Source of the DNA: SZUA-448 sp045627185
GTDB lineage: Bacteria; Bacillota; Clostridia; Lachnospirales; Lachnospiraceae
Assembly: GCA_045627185.1 (NCBI GenBank)
Contig: JAZQNE010000056.1
Location: forward strand, 1 to 24,925
DNA length: 24,925 bases
Reading direction: 5' to 3'
Below are positions 15,077 to 22,537 of this stretch, piece by piece; positions within the stretch are counted from its first letter, which is position 1, and the number at the start of each line of letters is the position of its first letter. The notes under the pieces are model-generated. The model had not been told where the DNA came from. It ran no database searches and worked only from the letters and a program-made list of their open reading frames with translations. The translations under genes and the position numbers were made by a program.

Positions 15077-16558
15077 TTAGATTTCTGCCAGGAATGCTCT
15101 GTAGCCGTGTTCTGTCTCCCAGATATCAACCTTGCTTGCTACTTCCCAAGGAGCATGCATGTTGTGGAGAGCCACACCACTGTCAATAACCTGCATATTG
15201 TACTTGGCCATAATGTATGCGATTGTGCCGCCGCCACCCTGGTCAACCTTGCCAAGTTCTGCGAACTGGTAGGAAACCTTGTGCTTGTCAAATGCATTGC
15301 GAAGTGCTGCAATGTACTCAGGGTTAGCATCGTTACAGCCTGATTTTCCGCGTGAACCGGTGTACTTGTTGAACACGATTCCGTATCCGAAGAATGCTGC
15401 ATTTTTCTTTTCCATAACGCCCGGATAATTCGGATCAAATGCTGCCGAAACATCAGATGAAAGCATGTGGGAATTCTGCAGAGCCCTGCGAAGCTTGAGC
15501 TCACTGTAGCCGCCCATTCTGTCAAGAATTTCAGCAATAACATTCTCAAAGAACATTGAGCTCATGCCGGTTGCGCCAACGCTTCCGATTTCTTCTTTAT
15601 CAACAAGGATGCATACTGCCGTTCTGTCGGTCTTCTTGAGACTGAAAAGAGCTGTCATGGAGGTGTATGCACAGATACGGTCATCGTGGCCATAGCCCAT
15701 AACCATGCTGCGGTCAAGGCCGTAATCGCGTGCCTTGCCTGCTGTAACAACTTCGAGTTCGGCTGACTTGAAATCATCTTCCTCGAATTTGTATTTATCT
15801 TTAAGGAGCTTTAAGATGTTTGCCTTAACAGCTTCTTTGTCTTCATCTTTAAGCGGAATACTTCCGAAAAGAACGTTCAGGTCTTCGCCTTCAATAACGT
15901 TTGAGGCCTTCTTCTGGAGCTGGTCAGCGGAAAGATGAATAAGGAGGTCTGAAATACCTACAACGGGATCATTCTCATCCTCACCTATAACAACCTTAAC
16001 GGTTGTGCCATCCTTCTTACAGACAACACCGTGAATTGCAAGAGGAAGGGTTACCCACTGATATTTCTTTACGCCACCGTAATAATGGGTGTCAAGAAGA
16101 GCGAGCTCCGAATCCTCATAAAGCGGATTCTGCTTAATGTCAAGACGGGGTGAATCAATGTGTGCACCAAGGATTTTCATACCTTTTTCAAGCGGTTCCG
16201 AACCGATAACAAAAAGGCAGATGTCCTTATTCATGTTCTGTGCATAAACCTTGTCGCCGGTCTTAAGGGTCTTGCAGCTGTAAAGGTTTTTGAAACCGTT
16301 TGCTTCTGCCTGACGAATAACTTCAGCTACGCATTCTCTTTCTGTCTTGGAGTCAGAGATGAACTTCTTATAGTTCTCACAGTAATCAAAAATCTGCTTG
16401 CGCTCAGCATCATTATACTTGAGCCATGCATTTTTCTTTTCATTGTCAGCGTTTTTCTTTGTTGTTTTCTTTTCTGCCGGTTTCTTTACGGCAGCTTTTA
16501 CTGTTTTCTTTTCCGGGGCATTTTTTGCCACAGGCTTTGCAGTTTTTTTAACAGCCAT
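15077..16558 (-). CDS. M18 family zinc aminopeptidase with basic N-terminal tail
   Basis: Cytoplasmic metallo-aminopeptidase releasing N-terminal residues from peptides; 493 residues. Zinc-site landmarks are GAHIDSPR (H133), GHDDR (D292), VDKEEIGSVGATG (E322, E323), SSDVSAAFDP (D369) and ALHNMHAPWEVAS (H465/H468). The N-terminal 44 residues are a Lys/Ala/Pro-rich tail (MAVKKTAKPVAKN...) with about 15 lysines, not part of the M18 fold. Start chosen at the ATG at 16558: it has GGGAGG upstream, and the gene's own promoter lies within the 87 bases of open frame further up. Exact substrate preference (aspartyl, leucyl) is not readable from sequence. The nearest downstream gene is dut, after an inverted repeat. 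Confidence 0.9.
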   Translation of the reverse strand: MAVKKTAKPVAKNAPEKKTVKAAVKKPAEKKTTKKNADNEKKNAWLKYNDAERKQIFDYCENYKKFISDSKTERECVAEVIRQAEANGFKNLYSCKTLKTGDKVYAQNMNKDICLFVIGSEPLEKGMKILGAHIDSPRLDIKQNPLYEDSELALLDTHYYGGVKKYQWVTLPLAIHGVVCKKDGTTVKVVIGEDENDPVVGISDLLIHLSADQLQKKASNVIEGEDLNVLFGSIPLKDEDKEAVKANILKLLKDKYKFEEDDFKSAELEVVTAGKARDYGLDRSMVMGYGHDDRICAYTSMTALFSLKKTDRTAVCILVDKEEIGSVGATGMSSMFFENVIAEILDRMGGYSELKLRRALQNSHMLSSDVSAAFDPNYPGVMEKKNAAFFGYGIVFNKYTGSRGKSGCNDANPEYIAALRNAFDKHKVSYQFAELGKVDQGGGGTIAYIMAKYNMQVIDSGVALHNMHAPWEVASKVDIWETEHGYRAFLAEI

Positions 16559-16594
16559 TCTATACCTCCCTGTCGCATATCGCGATTTGCTGAT

Positions 16595-16623
16595 ATTATA
16601 TCGCATTAAAGTGGTAAATACAA
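16595..16623 (-). promoter_or_regulatory. Promoter for the M18 aminopeptidase
   Basis: Minus strand: TTGTAT (16623-16618), a 17-base spacer, TATAAT (16600-16595). Predicted start near 16588, leader about 30 bases. The -10 region is preceded by TGCGATA, matching the arms of the inverted repeat ahead of dut. Confidence 0.78.
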
Positions 16624-16672
16624 CCCAAAAAGCCAAATACAACATATAGTGGGGACTTTATTTAATGCGCAA

Positions 16673-16864
16673 TTTCTACATTGGTAGAGACTGCCCGTAA
16701 TTTTCCATTTCAGACGGGTATTCCCCAATTTTCTACTCATGTGTAGCGACAACATTTTAAATTTCATTCCAAGTTTTGGTTAGGTTAAATCGTGTTTTAA
16801 TTTCATTGTTTTGCATGCATATTTTTCCATATGTGGAAAACAGGCGTTTCTACATTTGTAGTGA
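16673..16864. repeat. Three related short hairpin repeats (TTTCTAC...GTAG.GAY)
   Basis: Copies at 16673-16690, 16730-16749 and 16847-16864 (TTTC onward). Each has CTAC, a 4- or 6-base loop, and GTAG, with TTT before and one base plus GAC or GAT after, all in the same orientation. Distances between them are 57 and 117 bases. The flanking matches beyond the palindrome make chance less likely, but nothing nearby identifies the element. Confidence 0.55.
16823..16840. repeat. Palindrome TTTTCCA-TATG-TGGAAAA
   Basis: Perfect 7-base arms with a 4-base centre. The right half overlaps TGTGGAAAA (16832-16840), one mismatch from the DnaA-box consensus TGTGGATAA. Function unknown; could be a protein-binding site. 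Confidence 0.5.
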
Positions 16865-16920
16865 TTGGGCTCTTAGTCCCGCAAAACCGACCCGGTTAAA
16901 TCAAAAATTTAAAAATGGGC

Positions 16921-16951
16921 AAAAAAATCCCCTGCTTCAGTGGAAGCAGGG
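16921..16951 (-). terminator. Terminator of the LysR gene
   Basis: Minus strand: CCCTGCTTC (16951-16943), loop CACT, GAAGCAGGG (16938-16930), then G, A and seven U residues (16927-16921). Perfect stem, about 60 bases after the LysR stop. Confidence 0.92.
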
Positions 16952-17001
16952 TGGATAACACAAGATATTGTGTGGATAAGTCACCTATTGGTTGTGGATA
17001 A
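16950..17001. promoter_or_regulatory. Three phased DnaA-box-like sites
   Basis: GGTGGATAA (16950-16958), TGTGGATAA (16971-16979) and TGTGGATAA (16993-17001). The latter two match the 9-base DnaA box exactly (TTATCCACA on the minus strand), the first at eight of nine. All have one orientation and are spaced 21 and 22 bases, two helical turns. They lie in the 3' untranslated part of the LysR transcript. Confidence 0.6.
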
Positions 17002-17011
17002 GTGGCATTTT

Positions 17012-17899
17012 TCACTTAAGCATCCCCAGCAGAAGGTTCGCAGCCGTACTTCTGGCGGCCTTATCGTTGCTGACAAGATAAAATGCACGGGGTGGAATTG
17101 GCTTTTCAAGCTGCAGTTCAAAGAGTGATCCGTCCGCAAGCTGCTCCTGTGCAAAGTCCCGTACAACAGACCCTATGCCAAGGCTTCTGATTGCAAACTG
17201 AACTATCATATCACTTGTGGCAAGTTCGAATTCCGGTAAAATCTCAAGACCATGTTTGCTGAAAAAGTCATCAATATAGCTGCGGGTGCTTGTCCCTTCC
17301 TCAAGACATATAAGGGGCAGCTCCGTAAAATCACGAAGTGAGAGTTTTTTGCCCGCAAGATGCCTGAAGCTGTTCCCGGCCACAAAAACATCCTGAATCT
17401 CACGAACTTTTTTCACGGTCAGGTCGCCCATATCCTGAAGCGGACCGCTTACTATACAGAAATCGATTTTGTCTTCATAAAGGTTTTTCAAGGTTTCGGG
17501 TGTAGGTCCGTTGCTGACATTGACCTTGATTCCCGGATATTTCCCGTGGAATTCCTCCAAAAAAGGAAGCAGATAGTATTTGAGCGTCATATCGCTTGCG
17601 CCTATGCGGATACCGCCTTCCTCAAGGCTAAGCATACGTTCAAGGGTTTCCTCACCCTTCAGAATTGTTTCATAACCGCTTTTGACATACTCATACAGAG
17701 CTTCACCCTCAGGTGTCAGTTTTACACCCTTCTGAGCGCGCAGGAACAGTTTTGCGCCGATTCCGTTCTCAAGCTGCTTGATAGACTGGCTGATTGCAGG
17801 CTGTGTGATGCAAAGGGCATTTGCCGCTGCCGTGATACTGCCCTCACGGACAACATAGTAAAAAATCCTGTAATATTCAAGATGGATGTTTGCATTCAT
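17012..17899 (-). CDS. LysR-family transcriptional regulator
   Basis: DNA-binding regulator, 295 residues, the standard LysR length. The N-terminal helix-turn-helix is near residues 18-43 (GSITAAANALCITQPAISQS), with KQLENGIGAKLFLR beyond it. The substrate-sensing domain follows from about residue 88 (LEEGGIRIGASDMTLKYYLLPFLEEF). Ribosome site AAGGAGG before ATG at 17899; consensus promoter upstream. It is divergent from a GNAT acetyltransferase gene, the classic LysR arrangement, and a T-N11-A box lies between the promoters. The inducer cannot be named from sequence. Confidence 0.94.
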   Translation of the reverse strand: MNANIHLEYYRIFYYVVREGSITAAANALCITQPAISQSIKQLENGIGAKLFLRAQKGVKLTPEGEALYEYVKSGYETILKGEETLERMLSLEEGGIRIGASDMTLKYYLLPFLEEFHGKYPGIKVNVSNGPTPETLKNLYEDKIDFCIVSGPLQDMGDLTVKKVREIQDVFVAGNSFRHLAGKKLSLRDFTELPLICLEEGTSTRSYIDDFFSKHGLEILPEFELATSDMIVQFAIRSLGIGSVVRDFAQEQLADGSLFELQLEKPIPPRAFYLVSNDKAARSTAANLLLGMLK

Positions 17900-17927
17900 G
17901 GGCTAAACTCCTCCTTTTGCTACCTTC

Positions 17928-17956
17928 ATCTTATGAAATAGTTATGGAATTGTCAA
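17928..17956 (-). promoter_or_regulatory. Promoter for the LysR gene
   Basis: Minus strand: TTGACA (17956-17951), a 17-base spacer, TAAGAT (17933-17928). Predicted start near 17921, leader about 22 bases. It lies just beside the LysR-type box, consistent with autoregulation. Confidence 0.85.
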
Positions 17957-17961
17957 GAGTT

Positions 17962-17976
17962 ATAAGTTTGATTTAT
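17962..17976. promoter_or_regulatory. LysR-type binding box (T-N11-A)
   Basis: ATAAGTTTGATTTAT, an ATAA/TTAT inverted repeat of the T-N11-A form used by LysR regulators. Its centre is about 70 bases upstream of the predicted start of the plus-strand acetyltransferase gene, near the usual -65 recognition site, and about 48 bases upstream of the LysR start. Confidence 0.6.
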
Positions 17977-18003
17977 GATATTGCATGGTTTTGTCCATAA
18001 TTA

Positions 18004-18032
18004 TTGACATCCCCCTCCCTTATGATTACAAT
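18004..18032 (+). promoter_or_regulatory. Promoter for the GNAT acetyltransferase gene
   Basis: TTGACA (18004-18009), a 17-base spacer, TACAAT (18027-18032). Predicted start near 18039, leader about 36 bases. Confidence 0.82.
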
Positions 18033-18074
18033 TAAACATATCAAAGCCCTTTTCTTTGGGAGAAAGGAAAAAAC

Positions 18075-18875
18075 GTGGCTTTTGGGCCGCGTCAGACCGG
18101 TAAAATGGCAGTACAGAAAATTACAAACACCCATAAGATTTTTTCGAGCGAGGCATTCCTGCGCGATCAGGTTTCCTTCAACATCATGCTTGTAATCTGT
18201 GAGCAGGAAGGCGCTGAAATCTATTCAAATGAAGAAGATTTTGCTCTTGTGCTTTCACCTGAGAAAGACTGTATCTGGGCTTGGACAATTAATGATATTT
18301 CCGCCGCTCATCGTGATGAAATGTGGCGTTTTATTGAATATATCAGCATGGGACTGAAGGTCCATCTGTTCGTAAAATCCGTTCTCATCAACCGCTGCGC
18401 GCTTGACCTTAAGCCCATCCGTAACCGTTTTGCCTACCAGTGCAAGAAACTGAACGATGTTACCCAGTCTCACGGCAGCTTCAGAATTGCCACCCGGCAG
18501 GATCTTTACATAATAGCAGAGCTTATTCAGCAGTGCGACAATCTTGAAAAAGATGCAGCAATTGAAAAGGCCGCACGCTATCTTGAGCGCCACACACCGT
18601 ATCTGTGGCTTGATAACGGGGATGTCCCCGTTGCCATGGCCGTTCGCAAGCAGTCCGCAGCAGGCTTTGCACGTATTGGAGGCGTTTATGTCCGTCCCGA
18701 CTGCAGAAGCATGGGCTATGAACGTTCACTGATTCATCAGATTGCCAACGATGTTATCAAAGCCAAAAACATCCCCATGATCTATGTTACCGATTCGCAG
18801 AAAAACAATTCCAGCACGCGTTACACGGATATGGGTTTCATAAGATGCGGAAGGATTTCCGAAATCGCACTGTAA
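18075..18875 (+). CDS. GNAT-family N-acetyltransferase
   Basis: The only plus-strand gene in the window; 266 residues. The C-terminal half is GNAT-like: the acetyl-CoA loop region GGVYVRPDCRSMGYERSLIHQ (part) around residues 203-225 and the closing GFIRCGRISEI strand. The N-terminal 120 residues (FSSEAFLRDQVSFNIMLVIC onward) are a separate domain typical of two-domain GNAT proteins, with no recognised function. Acceptor substrate unknown. Start chosen at GTG 18075 because AGGA lies six bases before it; ATG at 18105 has no good ribosome site but cannot be excluded. Divergent from the LysR gene and probably its target; followed by a bidirectional terminator. Confidence 0.85.
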   Translation: MAFGPRQTGKMAVQKITNTHKIFSSEAFLRDQVSFNIMLVICEQEGAEIYSNEEDFALVLSPEKDCIWAWTINDISAAHRDEMWRFIEYISMGLKVHLFVKSVLINRCALDLKPIRNRFAYQCKKLNDVTQSHGSFRIATRQDLYIIAELIQQCDNLEKDAAIEKAARYLERHTPYLWLDNGDVPVAMAVRKQSAAGFARIGGVYVRPDCRSMGYERSLIHQIANDVIKAKNIPMIYVTDSQKNNSSTRYTDMGFIRCGRISEIAL

Positions 18876-18891
18876 ACAACTTAAAAAAATT

Positions 18892-18959
18892 AAACCGTCT
18901 TCAACCCTCTGTTTTCAAGGGCTGAAGGCGGTTTTTTTAACACGTTTTGTCCTATAACT
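18892..18959. repeat. Dispersed terminator-type repeat, copy 2 (bidirectional terminator)
   Basis: Stem ACCGTCTTCAACCCT with AGGGCTGAAGGCGGT around the loop CTGTTTTCA. Plus strand tail is TTTTTTT; minus strand continues into TAATTTTTTT. It separates the convergent GNAT and DUF5717-like genes, so it can terminate both. The tail AACACGTTTTGTCCTATAACT is shared with copy 1 at 12136-12202. Confidence 0.85.
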
Positions 18960-18967
18960 CAAACTTC

Positions 18968-21900
18968 TTATTCAAGCGGTTTGAACAGGTTTTTGATTGC
19001 ATAATCCGTGCGGACATAATTATCAAGCAGCTTCAGAGCAGTTTTTTCGTCCTGCATTTCACGGGCGGCAATAATAAGACTCAGCTGGTAATACTTTGTG
19101 TCCTCACCAACGGTCTGCTCGGGATTCAGGCGGATTTCGGAGCTTTCCATCATCATCTCGCCTTCATCGGTATCTTCCGTAATATAATACTGAAGCGTTT
19201 CGTTTGCAAAAATAACGAATTCCTTGACATAAATTCCATAGCAGACATGATGCATTTCTTCAGTAACATAGCCGGTTCCGGTACCATCCTCAAAAAGATA
19301 ATGGATGGATACGCGCGTTCCGGGCGCCGTACGGTACTCGATATAGTATTTATCGCAGATATCCTGCGGAATACGCATACTGCCCTTGAAATCCCTGAAG
19401 AACGGAAGAATGATACCCTTCTGCTCCAGGCGGTTCAGGTGATAGTCAACAAAGTTAACTTCCGAATCTGTCAGCTGCTCATGTGTTGAATAGAACTTGA
19501 GAACTGCAAGAAGGCAGACTTCATTTTCATCATAGCTCAGTTCGGTGCGCATAATATCAAAGATTTCAGCCTCAACAAGGCGGTCATTAATCAGATATTT
19601 GTATGCGTAATATGACAGGAAAGCACGGATTAACACCTTATTCGTGCCGCTTCTGTAATAATTCGTGAATACGGCACGCGCATTACTGATATAGCTTTCT
19701 GCAAAAAGCATCTGGCCCAGAAGCCTTTCCTCAAGCTCAACAGTATCAATCTCAAAGGTCTTTGCGGCCTTCCAAATTTCAAACATCTCAGGCGTTGTGC
19801 CGTAGTAATAATCGGCAAGATAATGAAGGATTGTCTCATCATAACGGTTGGCTTTGAAAACATAATGGCATGCCGCAACAAGCACATCAACCTTCTCCAT
19901 GCCGCCCGCATTAAGTAAAAGCCTTGAGCAGAGCTTCATCAGGCGCTTCTCGTCAATTCCTTCAAAGCCGTACTCATCCATTGCTTTCAGGGCCACATTG
20001 TAAAGATCCCTGATAATCATAAACTCGATAATCTTAATGCGCTCAGCACGTTCAAGGGCTTTCAGGTCAATCTGAAGCAGATAATTCTCCAGCATGTCGC
20101 CCTCGTAATTATCGTAGTAATAATAGATAAGCTCCTTAATGTAATCACGCACATAATCCACACGAAGCCCCTGAATACGGGTAACCTGCTTCATGATTTC
20201 CACGGATGATTCATCGTTACGCTGCTCATAGCGGATTTTTTCCGCAATGTTAAGCACAAGCTTCGGGTTGCTGTTGTCAAGCTTTGCACATTGCTCAAGC
20301 AGGCTTTCCAGGTGAACAAGCTTGTTTATCTGATAGTCAACGGTAGCTATGTAGCGGCGCCCTGCAGCATCGCCAAAGAAAACTTCTGCTTTTTCGGTAA
20401 ACATTTCGATGAAAGCCTGCCCGTTATCGAGCGGAATGCAGACTTCCCCTTCAATTTCCTTATGCGAAATATATACTTCCCTGAAATCATTCGAATTACA
20501 GTTGATTTCATAATAGAAGCAGACATTCGGAATCATGGATGCAAGCTCAGCCGTAAGCGGAAGCGTAGGAATGACAGCATCATACAGGGAAGCCAGATTC
20601 CTGTCTATAGCGCCTTCGGCAAGCTTTCTCAGTGTAAAGGACTTAATGGATGAATCATAATTTCTGATAACAGATGCATATTCTTCCTTATGCTGAACAA
20701 CATTCGCATAAAGAAAAGCTTTGCGTTTATCATCAAGACTGCAGTTCAGTGAAAAATAGTTTACGGTGCTCCGCTCAAGCACAACACCGGTATCCTTCGG
20801 AGCGGATTCAAGATAAATTTCATGAATTCCCGGTATATTTATTTCTGCAGAAATTGCTTTTGAATAGTAATAATGCGCCTTTGCATCAGTTCTTTCGCCA
20901 AGGATAAGAACTTTGCAAAGTGACTCAAGCATCTCCCTGTTTCCGCTTGTTTCATAAGCGCGGCGCAGGATACGGCAGACAAGCAGATTGTATTCCGTTG
21001 AAAGTCCCGCAACAAAAGCAAGCTTCTGAACAAGAGCAGCAGAAAACATGGAGTTCTTTGCCATGAAGCAGAGAACCTGCTGTTCAAACAGTTTTAAGCC
21101 CGTCAGGCACTCAGGAGCCTGGTTGAGTGTAACTGCTGCCTCATAATACATAACAGGGCTTCTGCCACCCTGATAAAAGCTTTCCGAAATAGCAGCAAAG
21201 CGACGTTCGGGGTTATTATACCTGCGGTCGAGATAAAGCAGGAACCACCTGAGCATCCACTCCTCCGGGTGTTTTGAATAGAGCGAACTGATTTCGGAAA
21301 TTGCACGCTCCGTTGTTTCCGGACTCTTGGCCTGCATGGCGGAAAGATAGAGAATTCCCGCATATGCAACCGGCGATCTCTTGTATGACAGAATATTTAT
21401 CTGAAGTTCCGCAAGAAGAGCCTTAAGCTGCTGCTCCTTGCCCTCTGAATTCAGCAGATGTCCTCTGTAAATCTTAAGGAACGGGTTATCATCCTCATTA
21501 AGATTCGAAAGCCCCATAAGGATATTTTCCGCCTCATTCACGTACCTTCCGACTGACTGAAGATTCAGGCGGAATCTGACATAATTCTCTTCCAGTTTGA
21601 AATAATGCTGCTTGATTCTGTGACGCCGAACCGCAACAGATGTGTTTCTGCCCTTGCTGTGACATATAACACTTATTTCGATGCGCTCGCGCACGCTCTC
21701 AATAATCAGGCGGCCCATATTCAGTCCCGCATGCAGTTTTTCGGGCTCGACAACAATACCGAGTTCAAAAGAATTACCGGTAAACATTTCGGTAGTAATT
21801 GTTCCGGTTCTTGGACGGATGAACGGAACATCCGCATAAATCCTGTATTCTGCAAAGCCCCACGTATTGCGTGTCAGGACAATTTTATCAAGGAAGCTGT

Positions 21901-22519
21901 AAACACCTGCCGCATATTCAAGAGTGTCTTTATCGGCGGAAAGTGATACAGGAATTTTCTTTCTGATGGAAACAAGAAATTCTTCAAGAGCACAGTTGCC
22001 TGAAACGCCCGGATTCAGGTGACGGTAAACCTCAACAAGTTCCTTGTCACAGTAAGGCAGAGCCTTTGCAAAGGCGGGCGATTCAAACAGATTAACAGCC
22101 TCATTCCAGTCTGCCTTTGCAAGATTTGCAAGCTGGAACATATCCTTAATTTCACCAACGGAGCTGAGACAGTAAGGCGGCTTAACAACAGCTTCAAACG
22201 TAATTTCCGTTTCACCGCAGTCAGATACAATATTCACTGTTCCCGTAATTTTTTCACCGGGATCAACAAATTCAGCGTCAAAGGTATAACTGATTTTATT
22301 TTCTTCCCCGATGAACTGGCTTTGCGACAGCACAAGAAGACGGCTTGATGAATAAGCTACACCCTTCATCCTGCTGCCTTTACTGTTCTTCACAAGGAAA
22401 CTTCCCTTGAAAACAGAACCTGCAACCGCACTGATTACAAGCTTGTTTTCGGAAAGGATGATTTCCGGAAGCGAATATTCAAATTGACCTCTTGCGAGCC
22501 TGTCAATTTTCTGTTTCAC
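18968..22519 (-). CDS. Large DUF5717-like protein, function unknown
   Basis: 1183 residues, no signal peptide or membrane segment, so presumably cytoplasmic. From memory it resembles the DUF5717 proteins of Lachnospiraceae; that needs a profile search. Layout: a beta-sandwich (about 27-112, with PGEKITGTVNIVS and ETEITFEAVV), a helical linker, a second similar beta-sandwich (about 228-287, LNMGRLIIESVRERIEISV), a long helical-repeat region resembling TPR-type repeats (about 300-1000), and a C-terminal beta domain (SIHYLFEDGTGTGYV, VCYGIYVKEFVIFAN). Starts with GTG, preceded by AAGGGG seven bases away. It lies 18 bases after a lipoprotein gene and shares its transcript. The helical repeats suggest a scaffold. 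Terminated by the repeat at 18892-18959. Confidence 0.75.
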   Translation of the reverse strand: MKQKIDRLARGQFEYSLPEIILSENKLVISAVAGSVFKGSFLVKNSKGSRMKGVAYSSSRLLVLSQSQFIGEENKISYTFDAEFVDPGEKITGTVNIVSDCGETEITFEAVVKPPYCLSSVGEIKDMFQLANLAKADWNEAVNLFESPAFAKALPYCDKELVEVYRHLNPGVSGNCALEEFLVSIRKKIPVSLSADKDTLEYAAGVYSFLDKIVLTRNTWGFAEYRIYADVPFIRPRTGTITTEMFTGNSFELGIVVEPEKLHAGLNMGRLIIESVRERIEISVICHSKGRNTSVAVRRHRIKQHYFKLEENYVRFRLNLQSVGRYVNEAENILMGLSNLNEDDNPFLKIYRGHLLNSEGKEQQLKALLAELQINILSYKRSPVAYAGILYLSAMQAKSPETTERAISEISSLYSKHPEEWMLRWFLLYLDRRYNNPERRFAAISESFYQGGRSPVMYYEAAVTLNQAPECLTGLKLFEQQVLCFMAKNSMFSAALVQKLAFVAGLSTEYNLLVCRILRRAYETSGNREMLESLCKVLILGERTDAKAHYYYSKAISAEINIPGIHEIYLESAPKDTGVVLERSTVNYFSLNCSLDDKRKAFLYANVVQHKEEYASVIRNYDSSIKSFTLRKLAEGAIDRNLASLYDAVIPTLPLTAELASMIPNVCFYYEINCNSNDFREVYISHKEIEGEVCIPLDNGQAFIEMFTEKAEVFFGDAAGRRYIATVDYQINKLVHLESLLEQCAKLDNSNPKLVLNIAEKIRYEQRNDESSVEIMKQVTRIQGLRVDYVRDYIKELIYYYYDNYEGDMLENYLLQIDLKALERAERIKIIEFMIIRDLYNVALKAMDEYGFEGIDEKRLMKLCSRLLLNAGGMEKVDVLVAACHYVFKANRYDETILHYLADYYYGTTPEMFEIWKAAKTFEIDTVELEERLLGQMLFAESYISNARAVFTNYYRSGTNKVLIRAFLSYYAYKYLINDRLVEAEIFDIMRTELSYDENEVCLLAVLKFYSTHEQLTDSEVNFVDYHLNRLEQKGIILPFFRDFKGSMRIPQDICDKYYIEYRTAPGTRVSIHYLFEDGTGTGYVTEEMHHVCYGIYVKEFVIFANETLQYYITEDTDEGEMMMESSEIRLNPEQTVGEDTKYYQLSLIIAAREMQDEKTALKLLDNYVRTDYAIKNLFKPLE

Positions 22520-22537
22520 TGCAATGCCCCTTTTGTA

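Larger units (their letters stand above)
16559..17011. other. 450-base non-coding region between the LysR and M18 genes
   Basis: No gene seen. It holds the M18 promoter (16595-16623), three similar CTAC/GTAG hairpins (16673-16864), a TTTTCCA/TGGAAAA palindrome (16823-16840), an AACCG/CGGTT hairpin near 16885, the LysR terminator (16921-16951), and three DnaA-box-like sequences (16950-17001). The hairpins and boxes are unusually dense and are described separately. Confidence 0.7.

Noticed and set aside
16673..16864. A functional CRISPR array
   Set aside because: Only about 18 bases are shared, the intervals are unequal (57 and 117), loop lengths differ and no cas gene is in the window. Reported only as a hairpin family.
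16624..17011. Chromosomal replication origin (oriC)
   Set aside because: No dnaA, dnaN or rpmH nearby. Genes on both sides read in the same direction, without the divergent polarity expected around oriC.
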